Of a DNA stretch of 64,000 nucleotides, positions 43,204 to 50,543 are shown piece by piece. The notes under the pieces are model-generated. The model was not told the origin of the DNA, searched no databases, and saw only the letters and a program-made list of their open reading frames with translations. The translations under genes and the position numbers were made by a program. The stretch is from positions 62,001-126,000 of the forward strand of contig CAYQXJ010000008.1 in assembly GCA_964421565.1 (NCBI GenBank), written 5' to 3'. Every line of letters starts with the position of its first letter. Within the stretch, counting starts at the first letter, position 1. Source of the stretch: CAYQXJ01 sp964421565. GTDB taxonomy: Bacteria > Planctomycetota > Brocadiia > SM23-32.

Positions 43204-45137
43204 GGGTGCTCCTCTGCTCGTCGGTGTCGTTGCACAACTCCGAGCACCGCGGGCACCACGACTACGAGCGCCACAAGCACGGCCAGCGCGGTGTAGTTCG
43301 GCCTGTTCCATTCGCGCCGGCGCTCTCGGCGCAGCTCCGGGTCGACGTCGCGGTATTTCGCGAACCCCCCGGTGATGCCGTGCGGCTTCACGTTGCGCAG
43401 CCATTGATGGTAGAGACTGAACGAGACACGGTGGTGGCTCGGGATCCAGGGCGCCTCGCGCACGAAGATATCGCGCATCTCGCGGATGATGTGCAGCCGC
43501 TCTTCATTGTTGGGCATCGCCTTCATGCGCTCGAACAACTCGTTGTAACGCTCATTGTCGAACATGCAGTTGTTCGGTCCGTCGGGCGCGCTGTTTGGTC
43601 CATAAAGCAGTTGCAGAAAGTTCTCCGGGTCGGGGTAGTCAAGTATCCATCCCACATTGAAGACCTGAGTGCGGCCCTGGCGAATCTTGCGCAGAAACTC
43701 CGCCCACGTGTTGAGCTGTATGTCCACGTCGATGCCGATCTGCTCCATGTCCGCCGCGAAGCGGTTGGCATACTGTTCGGCGGCTGGATCGGCGCTGCCC
43801 AGGTCATAGGTGATTGTCAGTCGCTTGCCGTCCGGCCCGACTCCACCCGGGTAACCGACCTCGGCCAGCAGCCTGCGGGCCTCGTCAACATCGTAACGCT
43901 TATAGGGGTTCTGGAACTTCGGGTCATAGCCGAAGATCCCCGGCGGAAGGGGGGTGTGCGCGGGGATCGCGCGCCCGTTATACAGGTGCTTGATGCGCCA
44001 CTGGGTATCGTATGCCAGGCTCATCGCCTGGCGAAGCTTGCGGTTGTCCCCGCCGACCAGCGGGTCCTTCATATTGAAACCGACGTAGTAGACGTCCGCC
44101 TCCGGCGTCTTCCTGAGCCGAATGCCCCGTTCGCGGAATGATTCCGTCAGCGTCATCTCAGAGGTGATGGCCTCCTGGAAGTGGTCCTTGCTGATGCCGG
44201 AGGCGTCCAGGTAGCCCTGTCGGAACAGTAGCCAGCCGGGCTGGCTTTCCTGGATAACGCTGTACCATACCTCGTCGACAAAGGGCAGCTTCCTGCCCGC
44301 ATCCTCCAGCAGGCTGGCCTCGGCGTCCCCCGGTTCGCCCTCACTGGGATAGTAGTCTTCGCGGTAGGTGGGGTTGCGCTCGAGGATCAGGCGCCACCGC
44401 TTGTGCCATTCCTTCAGGCGAAACGGTCCTGTGCCGACGGGGTTGTTCACGAAGTCCTGGCCGTAGTAGTCCACAGCCTCCCGCGGAACGGCAGCGGTGT
44501 AACTCATCGCCAGAACGTAGACCAACTGCGGGAAGGGCTCCGTAAGCCGTATCGTGAGGGTGTAGAGGTCCGGTGCCTGCAGGCCCGCCACGTCCATGGA
44601 GTAGTCCATCGGCTCGCCCGCAGCCTGGCGCTCGACAGACTCGGCGCGGAAGGCGTCAAGGCCCTGTATCTTGCCTTGCAGCAGCCACCAGCCACGCGGC
44701 TGGTTTGCGATATCGGCGAGCCGTTTGATGGAGTAGACAAAGTCTGTCGCCACTACCTCGCGCCCCTTACCCGCGCTCTGTGTGAAACATGGATCGTCCT
44801 GGAAGTAAACGCCCGGCTGAACCCGAATAGTGTAGGTAAGCCCGTCGTCGCTTACCTGAGGCATCTCTGCCGCCAGAGCAGTCTTCAGCTCGAACGGGCG
44901 TTTGAGGAAGTGGTACTCGTAGAGGGCGTCGTACATCTGGGCGATGATGCCGCCGGACAGCGTGTCGCCGGCCTGCACGGGATCCAGGCTGTGGGGGTCC
45001 TCGCCGATGGCCGAGTAGAGTATCTTCTTGTCGCCCTCGGGCGGATAGGGATCGTTCGAACAGCCCGTCAATGCCCAGAGGCATACAACCGCCGCAAGAA
45101 CTGCAGAGCGCACGTTCCAGGCCAGCGGTGCTCTCAC
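43200..45137 (-). CDS. Peptide-binding lipoprotein (SBP_bac_5) with extra C-terminal membrane helix
   Basis: A 645-residue extracytoplasmic solute-binding protein. Signal peptide with lipobox (LWALTGC), the family-5 start GEDPHSLDPVQAGDT, QPGVYFQDDPCF, and VGFNMKDPLVGGDNRKLRQA. Unlike DppA/OppA it ends with a hydrophobic helix (ALAVLVALVVVVPAVLGVV) and basic tail, so it may be held to the membrane at both ends. Overlaps neighbours by 4 bases on each side. Peptide specificity is unknown. Confidence 0.92.
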   Translation of the reverse strand: MRAPLAWNVRSAVLAAVVCLWALTGCSNDPYPPEGDKKILYSAIGEDPHSLDPVQAGDTLSGGIIAQMYDALYEYHFLKRPFELKTALAAEMPQVSDDGLTYTIRVQPGVYFQDDPCFTQSAGKGREVVATDFVYSIKRLADIANQPRGWWLLQGKIQGLDAFRAESVERQAAGEPMDYSMDVAGLQAPDLYTLTIRLTEPFPQLVYVLAMSYTAAVPREAVDYYGQDFVNNPVGTGPFRLKEWHKRWRLILERNPTYREDYYPSEGEPGDAEASLLEDAGRKLPFVDEVWYSVIQESQPGWLLFRQGYLDASGISKDHFQEAITSEMTLTESFRERGIRLRKTPEADVYYVGFNMKDPLVGGDNRKLRQAMSLAYDTQWRIKHLYNGRAIPAHTPLPPGIFGYDPKFQNPYKRYDVDEARRLLAEVGYPGGVGPDGKRLTITYDLGSADPAAEQYANRFAADMEQIGIDVDIQLNTWAEFLRKIRQGRTQVFNVGWILDYPDPENFLQLLYGPNSAPDGPNNCMFDNERYNELFERMKAMPNNEERLHIIREMRDIFVREAPWIPSHHRVSFSLYHQWLRNVKPHGITGGFAKYRDVDPELRRERRREWNRPNYTALAVLVALVVVVPAVLGVVQRHRRAEEHP

Positions 45138-45898
45138 TGCTGGGGCTCCTCGGGGTGTTCGGTCAGCAAGGCGTGCACCTGTGTCACAAGGTGCTCTGCA
45201 AGGCGTGCAAGGGCCCGCCCTCCCTGTTCGGCATCGGCGTTGCGCGCATCATCGCCCATCTGTGCAAAGAGCGGGCGGGAGGCGTCGAACTCTACACCTG
45301 GATGACGCTCCCCGGCGGGCGGTGGCCCTGACTGCGGCCAGGACTCGCATTCATCCCGTCCCTCCCGCAGGGCCTCCAGCCTTACAAGCTCCGGCAACAG
45401 CGCGAGCCCGTAGGCCGTTTCCCATCGGGCTGCATGATCGCCGCCGAGCCGGACCTTTGGGGCACCGATGTCGGCCTCCGTGCCGCAGATGAAGTGAACG
45501 TTGGGGTGCTGTTCCTTCAGGCGAAGTAGTATGTGCGCTGCGATGCCTCGCCAGGGGTAATGGCCCGCCAGCAGCACGAAGCAACGGAAGCCGAACCCGA
45601 TCAGTCGCTCGAGCGTGTTGGCCAGGATCGCGCAGGCCGCATCTTCCGGCTGGTAGAGTGTCCATTTGAACTCGCCGTGGCCACCCCGGCCTCCCCACCA
45701 CATAACCGGCAGCAGCACGCCGCCGGTCTCGCGCACAAGCCGTTGGCAGAACCGCTCGGCCTTCAGACCGTCAAAGCCGACCGGCAAGTGCCAGCCATGG
45801 TGTTCCAACAGTCCGAGGGGCCAGTAGGCCACCGGTGCCCGCTGAACGATGGTCTGCAGTTGGTCCGGCCGCAATTGCTCGTAGCGCCCCCATTTCAT
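45134..45898 (-). CDS. Creatininase family amidohydrolase
   Basis: A 254-residue protein. The metal motif GLLEHHGWHLPVGFD keeps the Glu, His and Asp ligands of creatininases; LLAGHYPWRG stands where the family has GH followed by a Gly-Gly-Asn or Glu-Asn; and DHAARWETA replaces HAGE-x-ETS. So the second metal site is altered. The family hydrolyses cyclic or linear amides. Being inside a peptide import operon, it may act on imported amides; that is inference. Confidence 0.82.
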   Translation of the reverse strand: MKWGRYEQLRPDQLQTIVQRAPVAYWPLGLLEHHGWHLPVGFDGLKAERFCQRLVRETGGVLLPVMWWGGRGGHGEFKWTLYQPEDAACAILANTLERLIGFGFRCFVLLAGHYPWRGIAAHILLRLKEQHPNVHFICGTEADIGAPKVRLGGDHAARWETAYGLALLPELVRLEALREGRDECESWPQSGPPPAGERHPGVEFDASRPLFAQMGDDARNADAEQGGRALARLAEHLVTQVHALLTEHPEEPQQ

Positions 45899-47343
45899 GG
45901 CTCTCGTGCCTCGAACTTCTCGATCTTCAGCATGTCTGTGCCGCCCGGGGTGTTTGTGCTTGCGCCGGCCACGTAGACCACGGTCTCGCCAGCATCAACC
46001 ACGCCCATGTTTTTCAGGCGATCGCTGCCGCGCTGGATCATCTCGTCGGTGCTGTCAAAAACCTCGAGCATGATGGGACAAACGCCCCAGACCAGGGCGA
46101 GCCGCCGACAAGTGGCTTCGTTGGGCGTGAGGGCATAGATAGGGGCGTCTGGCCGGCGCTGAGAGACATAGCGAGCAGTGCTGCCGGTGATGGTGAAGGC
46201 GACGATTGCGGCCGCGTCCAGGCGGTCGGCCACCATGCAAGCGGCGTTCGCCAGTGCGTGCTCGGGAGCGCTGGCTATGGTCTCGATTTCCGGCGGGGCG
46301 GCCGTAGATCCCTCCCGACGGTGCTGCTCGATCTCGCGCGCTATGCGGTCCATCATCCGCGCCGCGACGGCGGGGTAACGCCCGATGGAAGTCTCGCCGC
46401 TGAGCATGACGGCGTCCGTGCCGTCCAGGATGGCGTTGGCCACGTCGCTGGCTTCGGCGCGCGTGGGGCGGGGTGATTCGACCATGGACTCCAGCATTTG
46501 GGTGGCGGTGATCACGGGCAGCCCGTGGCGGTTGGCCAGATGGATGATGCGTTTCTGCGCGACGGGCACCTGCTCAGTTCGCATCTCGATGCCCAGGTCG
46601 CCACGCGCGACCATGACGCCGTCCGCCTCATGCAGGATGTCATGCAGGTTCTCTACGGCTTCGGGTTTCTCGATCTTGGGGATGATCGGCAGCACCGAGT
46701 CGGCGCCGCTGTGCTCGCGCATGGCCTCGCGCAGCCGCCTCAGATCGTCCGCTGAACGCACAAAGCTCAGCGCCACAAGGTCGACCCCCTGCTCCATGCC
46801 GAAACGCAAGTCCTCAATGTCCTTCTCAGTCGGCGCCGTCAGGCTCAGCCGGGCGCCCGGCAGGTTGATCCCCTTGTGCTCTCCGATGGTCCCGCCGGTG
46901 CGCACCCGGCACCGCACCTGGTGGCTGTTGCTGGCGGTAACCTCCAGTTCGATCATGCCGTCGGCCAGCAGTATCTCGTCGCCCGCTTCCACCTCTTGCG
47001 GCAGATTTGCATAGCTGACGGGGATGGTGGTCGCGTCTCCCTCGAACTCGCCCGGCTCCAGGGTGACCTCGGCGTCATCGGCGAGTGTCACAGGCTCCCC
47101 GCCTTTGAGTTTCCCCGTGCGGATGCGCGGTCCCTGCAGGTCTTGCAGGATGGCCACGACCTGATCGGTTTCTTCGGCGCAATCGCGGATGGTCCTGATG
47201 TAGCGCGCGTGCGACTGGTGGGTGCCGTGGGAGAAGTTGAGCCGGAACACGTCCACGCCGGCGCGGATCAGGGCGCGGATCTGTGCCGGCTCCTCACTCG
47301 CCGGCCCGAGCGTGGCGACGATCTTTGTGCGCGTTGGTCTCAA
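45895..47343 (-). CDS. pyk: Pyruvate kinase
   Basis: A 482-residue glycolytic enzyme (phosphoenolpyruvate + ADP to pyruvate + ATP). TRTKIVATLGPASEE at the N-terminus, VFRLNFSHGTH, active-site block IIPKIEKPEAVENL, VMVARGDLGIEM and the C-terminal regulatory domain (SGETSIGRYPAVAA then GSTARYVSQRRP). The start is a TTG with GGAGG 6 bases upstream, inside the end of the protease gene, which it overlaps by 50 bases. Finding it in a peptide-uptake operon is unusual. Confidence 0.95.
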   Translation of the reverse strand: MRPTRTKIVATLGPASEEPAQIRALIRAGVDVFRLNFSHGTHQSHARYIRTIRDCAEETDQVVAILQDLQGPRIRTGKLKGGEPVTLADDAEVTLEPGEFEGDATTIPVSYANLPQEVEAGDEILLADGMIELEVTASNSHQVRCRVRTGGTIGEHKGINLPGARLSLTAPTEKDIEDLRFGMEQGVDLVALSFVRSADDLRRLREAMREHSGADSVLPIIPKIEKPEAVENLHDILHEADGVMVARGDLGIEMRTEQVPVAQKRIIHLANRHGLPVITATQMLESMVESPRPTRAEASDVANAILDGTDAVMLSGETSIGRYPAVAARMMDRIAREIEQHRREGSTAAPPEIETIASAPEHALANAACMVADRLDAAAIVAFTITGSTARYVSQRRPDAPIYALTPNEATCRRLALVWGVCPIMLEVFDSTDEMIQRGSDRLKNMGVVDAGETVVYVAGASTNTPGGTDMLKIEKFEAREP

Positions 47344-48652
47344 CGGAATCCTCCGGTTCGCTTGGGAGCTGGTCCCTGATCCATTCGAGAGCGGCCTCTT
47401 GCTGCTGCAGCATTGCGGCGTGACGGGCCTCGTGCCATTCGTCAGCCTTCTCGAGGTCCTCGGCGGGAAAGGGTTGGAGCTCCCCCACGATGATGTCCGG
47501 GCGCACGCCTTCGGCCTCGATTCTGGTGCCGTTTGCCAATTCGTACAGGGCGATGGTAATCACTATGCCCGAACCGTCCGGCAGCCTGCGCAGGGTTGTC
47601 ACCGAGCCCTTTCCCACTGTGCCGGTTCCGACGACGATGGCCCGCCCATTCGCCTGGAGGGCGCCCGCGACGATTTCCGCAGCGCTCGCCGTGAACCGGT
47701 CGACCAGCACGGCGACGGGCACGTCATCTTCGATCAGGGTTCGGGCGTGAGCAACCTCGCGAGTGTCCGCGGGCACTTCTCGTCCGGTCAAACTCAGGAT
47801 CAGCCCGTCGCTAAGGACCATGTCGCAGATCCTCACGGCCTGGCTCATGACTCCGCCGCCGTTACCCCGCAGGTCCAGCACCAGCCCGTGCAGACCGCGG
47901 GCGGCTAGAACCTTCAGCGCATCGCTCACTTCGTCGGCCACGTTCTTGTCGAATGACTCGATCCTCAGCCTGGCGATGCCTTCCTCGAGGAACAACCAGC
48001 GCACGTTCGGCACATCTATGCGCTGGCGCTCGACGCTGAAGGCGATCAGCTCCCCTTCAGGCGGTCGCTTGATGCCTAAGCGGACCTCGGAGCCGGGCTC
48101 GCCGCGGATGCGGCTGACCAGCTCCTCGGCGCCCATCACGGACGCCTCCTCGTCGTCCACGTGCGTGAGGATGTCGCCCTCGCGCATGCCGCTTGCGGCG
48201 GCGGGGCCGTTCTCAAAGACCTCCTCGATGATGTAGGTGCCGTTGCGCCTGCCCACACGGACGCCGATACCGGCGTATTCGCCCTCGGTGGCCTCGTTCA
48301 TGCGGCGGCGTTCGGCAGGGCTAAGGTAGTAGCTGTAGCGGTCTTTCAAGCTGCGCACCATGCCTCGCATGGCGGCGCGGTAGACCTCCTCTCGGTCGAC
48401 GTCTCGCACGTAAGAGGAGTCAATGAATCGCAGGGCCTCGCGGAACGATGAAACCTGCAGCTCCTCCTGCTCCGTTGGTCGGTAGAAGAGAAACCAGACC
48501 ACCAGGTAGACGAACATCATGGCCAGCAGCGTCCAGGTGAGGACGGGCAGGTAGCGCGCGGACCGCTGTGAAGGGGGCTCGTTACGCTCAAGATTCACGG
48601 GCACTGCCGCAATTTCAGAAGGGGAAGGGGCGCCTTTAGAAGCAAGCACCAC
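47294..48652 (-). CDS. S41 family C-terminal processing protease
   Basis: A 452-residue periplasm-facing protease. One N-terminal membrane helix (about 34-55), a PDZ domain (about 110-200, GIGVRVGRRNGTYIIEEVF), then the S41 domain: LVLDLRGNGGG, the catalytic Ser in DRFTASAAEIVAGAL and Lys in GTVGKGSVT. It cleaves C-terminal tails of periplasmic proteins. The start is taken as GTG at 48652; no Shine-Dalgarno is seen, so translation may be leaderless or start further in. It is first in an eight-gene overlapping operon. Confidence 0.88.
   Translation of the reverse strand: MVLASKGAPSPSEIAAVPVNLERNEPPSQRSARYLPVLTWTLLAMMFVYLVVWFLFYRPTEQEELQVSSFREALRFIDSSYVRDVDREEVYRAAMRGMVRSLKDRYSYYLSPAERRRMNEATEGEYAGIGVRVGRRNGTYIIEEVFENGPAAASGMREGDILTHVDDEEASVMGAEELVSRIRGEPGSEVRLGIKRPPEGELIAFSVERQRIDVPNVRWLFLEEGIARLRIESFDKNVADEVSDALKVLAARGLHGLVLDLRGNGGGVMSQAVRICDMVLSDGLILSLTGREVPADTREVAHARTLIEDDVPVAVLVDRFTASAAEIVAGALQANGRAIVVGTGTVGKGSVTTLRRLPDGSGIVITIALYELANGTRIEAEGVRPDIIVGELQPFPAEDLEKADEWHEARHAAMLQQQEAALEWIRDQLPSEPEDSVETNAHKDRRHARAGE
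47350..47354 (-). promoter_or_regulatory. Ribosome binding site deciding the pyruvate kinase TTG start
   Basis: GGAGG on the minus strand, 6 bases before TTG at 47343. No ATG or GTG near the N-terminus would give the conserved TRTKIVATLGP start. Confidence 0.75.
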
Positions 48653-48661
48653 ACACGAGGG

Positions 48662-48691
48662 ATTCTAACAGATGGGCTGTGAACCGGGCAA
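48662..48691 (-). promoter_or_regulatory. Possible promoter for the S41-to-dppF operon
   Basis: Minus strand: TTGCCC (48691-48686), 18-base spacer, TAGAAT (48667-48662), about 10 bases before the GTG taken as start. It diverges from the mgtC promoter in the same gap. Confidence 0.4.
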
Positions 48692-48709
48692 GGAAGCAGC
48701 CGAACACCA

Positions 48710-48738
48710 TTGGCCGGGCGCGCGAACGCGGCTATAAT
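48710..48738 (+). promoter_or_regulatory. Promoter for the MgtC-like gene
   Basis: TTGGCC (48710-48715), 17-base spacer, TATAAT (48733-48738), 43 bases before the ATG at 48782. Confidence 0.6.
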
Positions 48739-48781
48739 GCCCGCACGGCTGTGTTAGCATGCGCGCGGGGAGGGATAGACG

Positions 48782-49516
48782 ATGGAGATTCTTGCCGCGC
48801 TGGAAGACATGTCCTTGCCGGGAAGCTACGTGGCCATGCTGCGGTTGACCCTGGCGGCGACGCTCGGGGCAGGGATCGGCTGGGAAAGGGAGCGTCACGG
48901 ACGGGCGGCCGGATTGCGCACGCACTTGCTGCTGTGCGTGGGGTGCGCCCTGATCATGCTCATCTCACTGCAGATTCCCCGCCTGTTCCTTGCCCTGGGT
49001 TCGGAGAGCACGGTACGCATTGACCCGAGCCGGGTGGCTTCCCAGGTCCTCAGCGGGTTGGGTTTCCTCGGTGCCGGGGCCATCATCGTGCTGGGACAGC
49101 ACATACGGGGCCTGACGACGGCGGCGTGCATATGGGTCACGGCAGCCATCGGCCTTGCGGTGGGCGCCGGGTTCCTGGCGCTGGCGCTCTTCACCTGGGG
49201 CGTTGTGATCGTGGCGTTGCTGGTGGTAGGGCGGCTGGAGCGACGCATGGCGCGCAAGGATCAGTACATGGGCCTGACCCTGGTCTTCCCCCGCCCCGGC
49301 GAACGGATCGGATCCATTCAGGAACTGCTGGGCCGGCACGGCATGAGGGTGGTCGAGTACACGGTTGACCGCCGGGGGCAGGTTGCCGAGTACAATCTGC
49401 AGGTCCTCTATAGCCGGACGCCGGACTTCGAACAGGTCAGCACTGACCTGGCCAATGGACTGGCAGAGGACGGCGTGCAGGAGGTTAGCTGGGGCATTGC
49501 CACCATCCCCACCTGA
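48782..49516 (+). CDS. MgtC/SapB family membrane protein
   Basis: A 244-residue protein with about five N-terminal membrane helices including the family signature GIGWERERHGRAAGLRTHLL and VLSGLGFLGAGAIIVLG, then a cytoplasmic ACT-like domain (about 165-240). MgtC proteins affect Mg homeostasis and membrane ATP synthase in pathogens; here the role is unknown. Its stop is 1 base from the convergent repeat-protein gene. Confidence 0.92.
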   Translation: MEILAALEDMSLPGSYVAMLRLTLAATLGAGIGWERERHGRAAGLRTHLLLCVGCALIMLISLQIPRLFLALGSESTVRIDPSRVASQVLSGLGFLGAGAIIVLGQHIRGLTTAACIWVTAAIGLAVGAGFLALALFTWGVVIVALLVVGRLERRMARKDQYMGLTLVFPRPGERIGSIQELLGRHGMRVVEYTVDRRGQVAEYNLQVLYSRTPDFEQVSTDLANGLAEDGVQEVSWGIATIPT

Positions 49517-49517
49517 G

Positions 49518-50300
49518 TCAGTCTCTCTTATGGTAGTTCCGGTATATGCCGCAAGCCTCGCGTGCCCCCGTCCAACTGCCGAAGTACTTGCACGCGGCGC
49601 TGTAGAGCGAAGAATGGTTCTCGCGCATGTTGGGCGCGGCCAGATCCTCACCCATTTCGTTCAGTTCGGTGATCTCCTGCTTTATAATCTTCTTGCTCCA
49701 GCGGCGCCGCTTATAGACCTTTTGATAGTCGATGCCCGCGGCCTCGAGCGCCTTGTGCCACGCCCCGAAGTGGTTCAGGGCGGCGTTGAATAGCTTGGAG
49801 CCCTCATCCTGCATTGCCTTGGAGTTCAGAGGTTTGCCCTCTGCCTGTCGCTCCTTGATGCGTCGGATGATCTTGCCCTCGTCCCAGGCCTCGTAGCGAC
49901 GTACGTTGCGGGGGTTGATGCCGGCGGCGCGCAGCGCATTGTCCCAACTGCCGAACTGGTTCTGGCGGATGGCAGCATAGGCGAGAGGGGAGTAGTCGCG
50001 GTCACTGGTGACGCTGGTCCACGAAAGGTCCTTCCCGGCCTCCTGCGCGCGTTTGATACGCTTCACGATCTTATCGCGCGTCCACTTCGGCACCTTGCGC
50101 ACCTCGCCCTCGTAGTCCACTCCTGCCGCGTTGACGGCTTCGGCCCAACTGCCGAAGTGGTAATTGGCTGCCGCCAGCAGGCCCTGCCGCTCGCGGGCCA
50201 TCTGGTTGTAGGATATATCTTCGCCTGCGTCGTAGAGTTCCCTTATCCGGCCGGCTATCTTCTCCCGGCTCCAACCCTTCGTCCTGCGTTTGTCGGCCAT
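49518..50300 (-). CDS. Protein of four homing-endonuclease-associated repeats, no nuclease
   Basis: A 260-residue protein built of four repeats of about 60-65 residues (about 8-70, 71-136, 137-198, 199-260). Each has W-S/T/D-xx-K/E-I then a helix, a G-x-x-L/I-S/N step, then FGSWxxALxAAGI (FGSWAEAVNAAGV, FGSWDNALRAAGI, FGAWHKALEAAGI, FGSWTGAREACGI). This matches the homing endonuclease associated repeat, usually a DNA-binding adjunct of HNH enzymes, but there is no HNH or LAGLIDADG motif. The ATG at 50300 is used; an upstream in-frame ATG lacks a usable site. Confidence 0.82.
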   Translation of the reverse strand: MADKRRTKGWSREKIAGRIRELYDAGEDISYNQMARERQGLLAAANYHFGSWAEAVNAAGVDYEGEVRKVPKWTRDKIVKRIKRAQEAGKDLSWTSVTSDRDYSPLAYAAIRQNQFGSWDNALRAAGINPRNVRRYEAWDEGKIIRRIKERQAEGKPLNSKAMQDEGSKLFNAALNHFGAWHKALEAAGIDYQKVYKRRRWSKKIIKQEITELNEMGEDLAAPNMRENHSSLYSAACKYFGSWTGAREACGIYRNYHKRD

Positions 50301-50411
50301 GTTGATGATCCAGACTCCAGGAATGCACACGGCACGTTCGACCGTGGTGAGACGCAACGCGGCGCCTCTGCTCCCCCGGCGACAGTGCCCCGTATCTGCA
50401 CAACATTAGCC

Positions 50412-50441
50412 ATGTTACACACCAGGGCGAGAGACCGTCAA
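50412..50441 (-). promoter_or_regulatory. Promoter for the four-repeat protein gene
   Basis: Minus strand: TTGACG (50441-50436), 18-base spacer, TAACAT (50417-50412), about 110 bases before the ATG at 50300. Confidence 0.5.
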
Positions 50442-50473
50442 GAAAAACAGCACTTCCCCTGCGCAGAGCCGCG

Positions 50474-50503
50474 TTGGCTGCCTGCTGCCGCGGCGGCTAC
50501 AAT
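50474..50503 (+). promoter_or_regulatory. Promoter for the PQQ-propeller gene
   Basis: TTGGCT (50474-50479), 18-base spacer, TACAAT (50498-50503), 40 bases before the ATG at 50544. Its position argues against earlier in-frame starts. Confidence 0.5.
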
Positions 50504-50543
50504 GGGCGTGGCAACGGGCTCAACCGCAGAGGCTTTCGACAAG

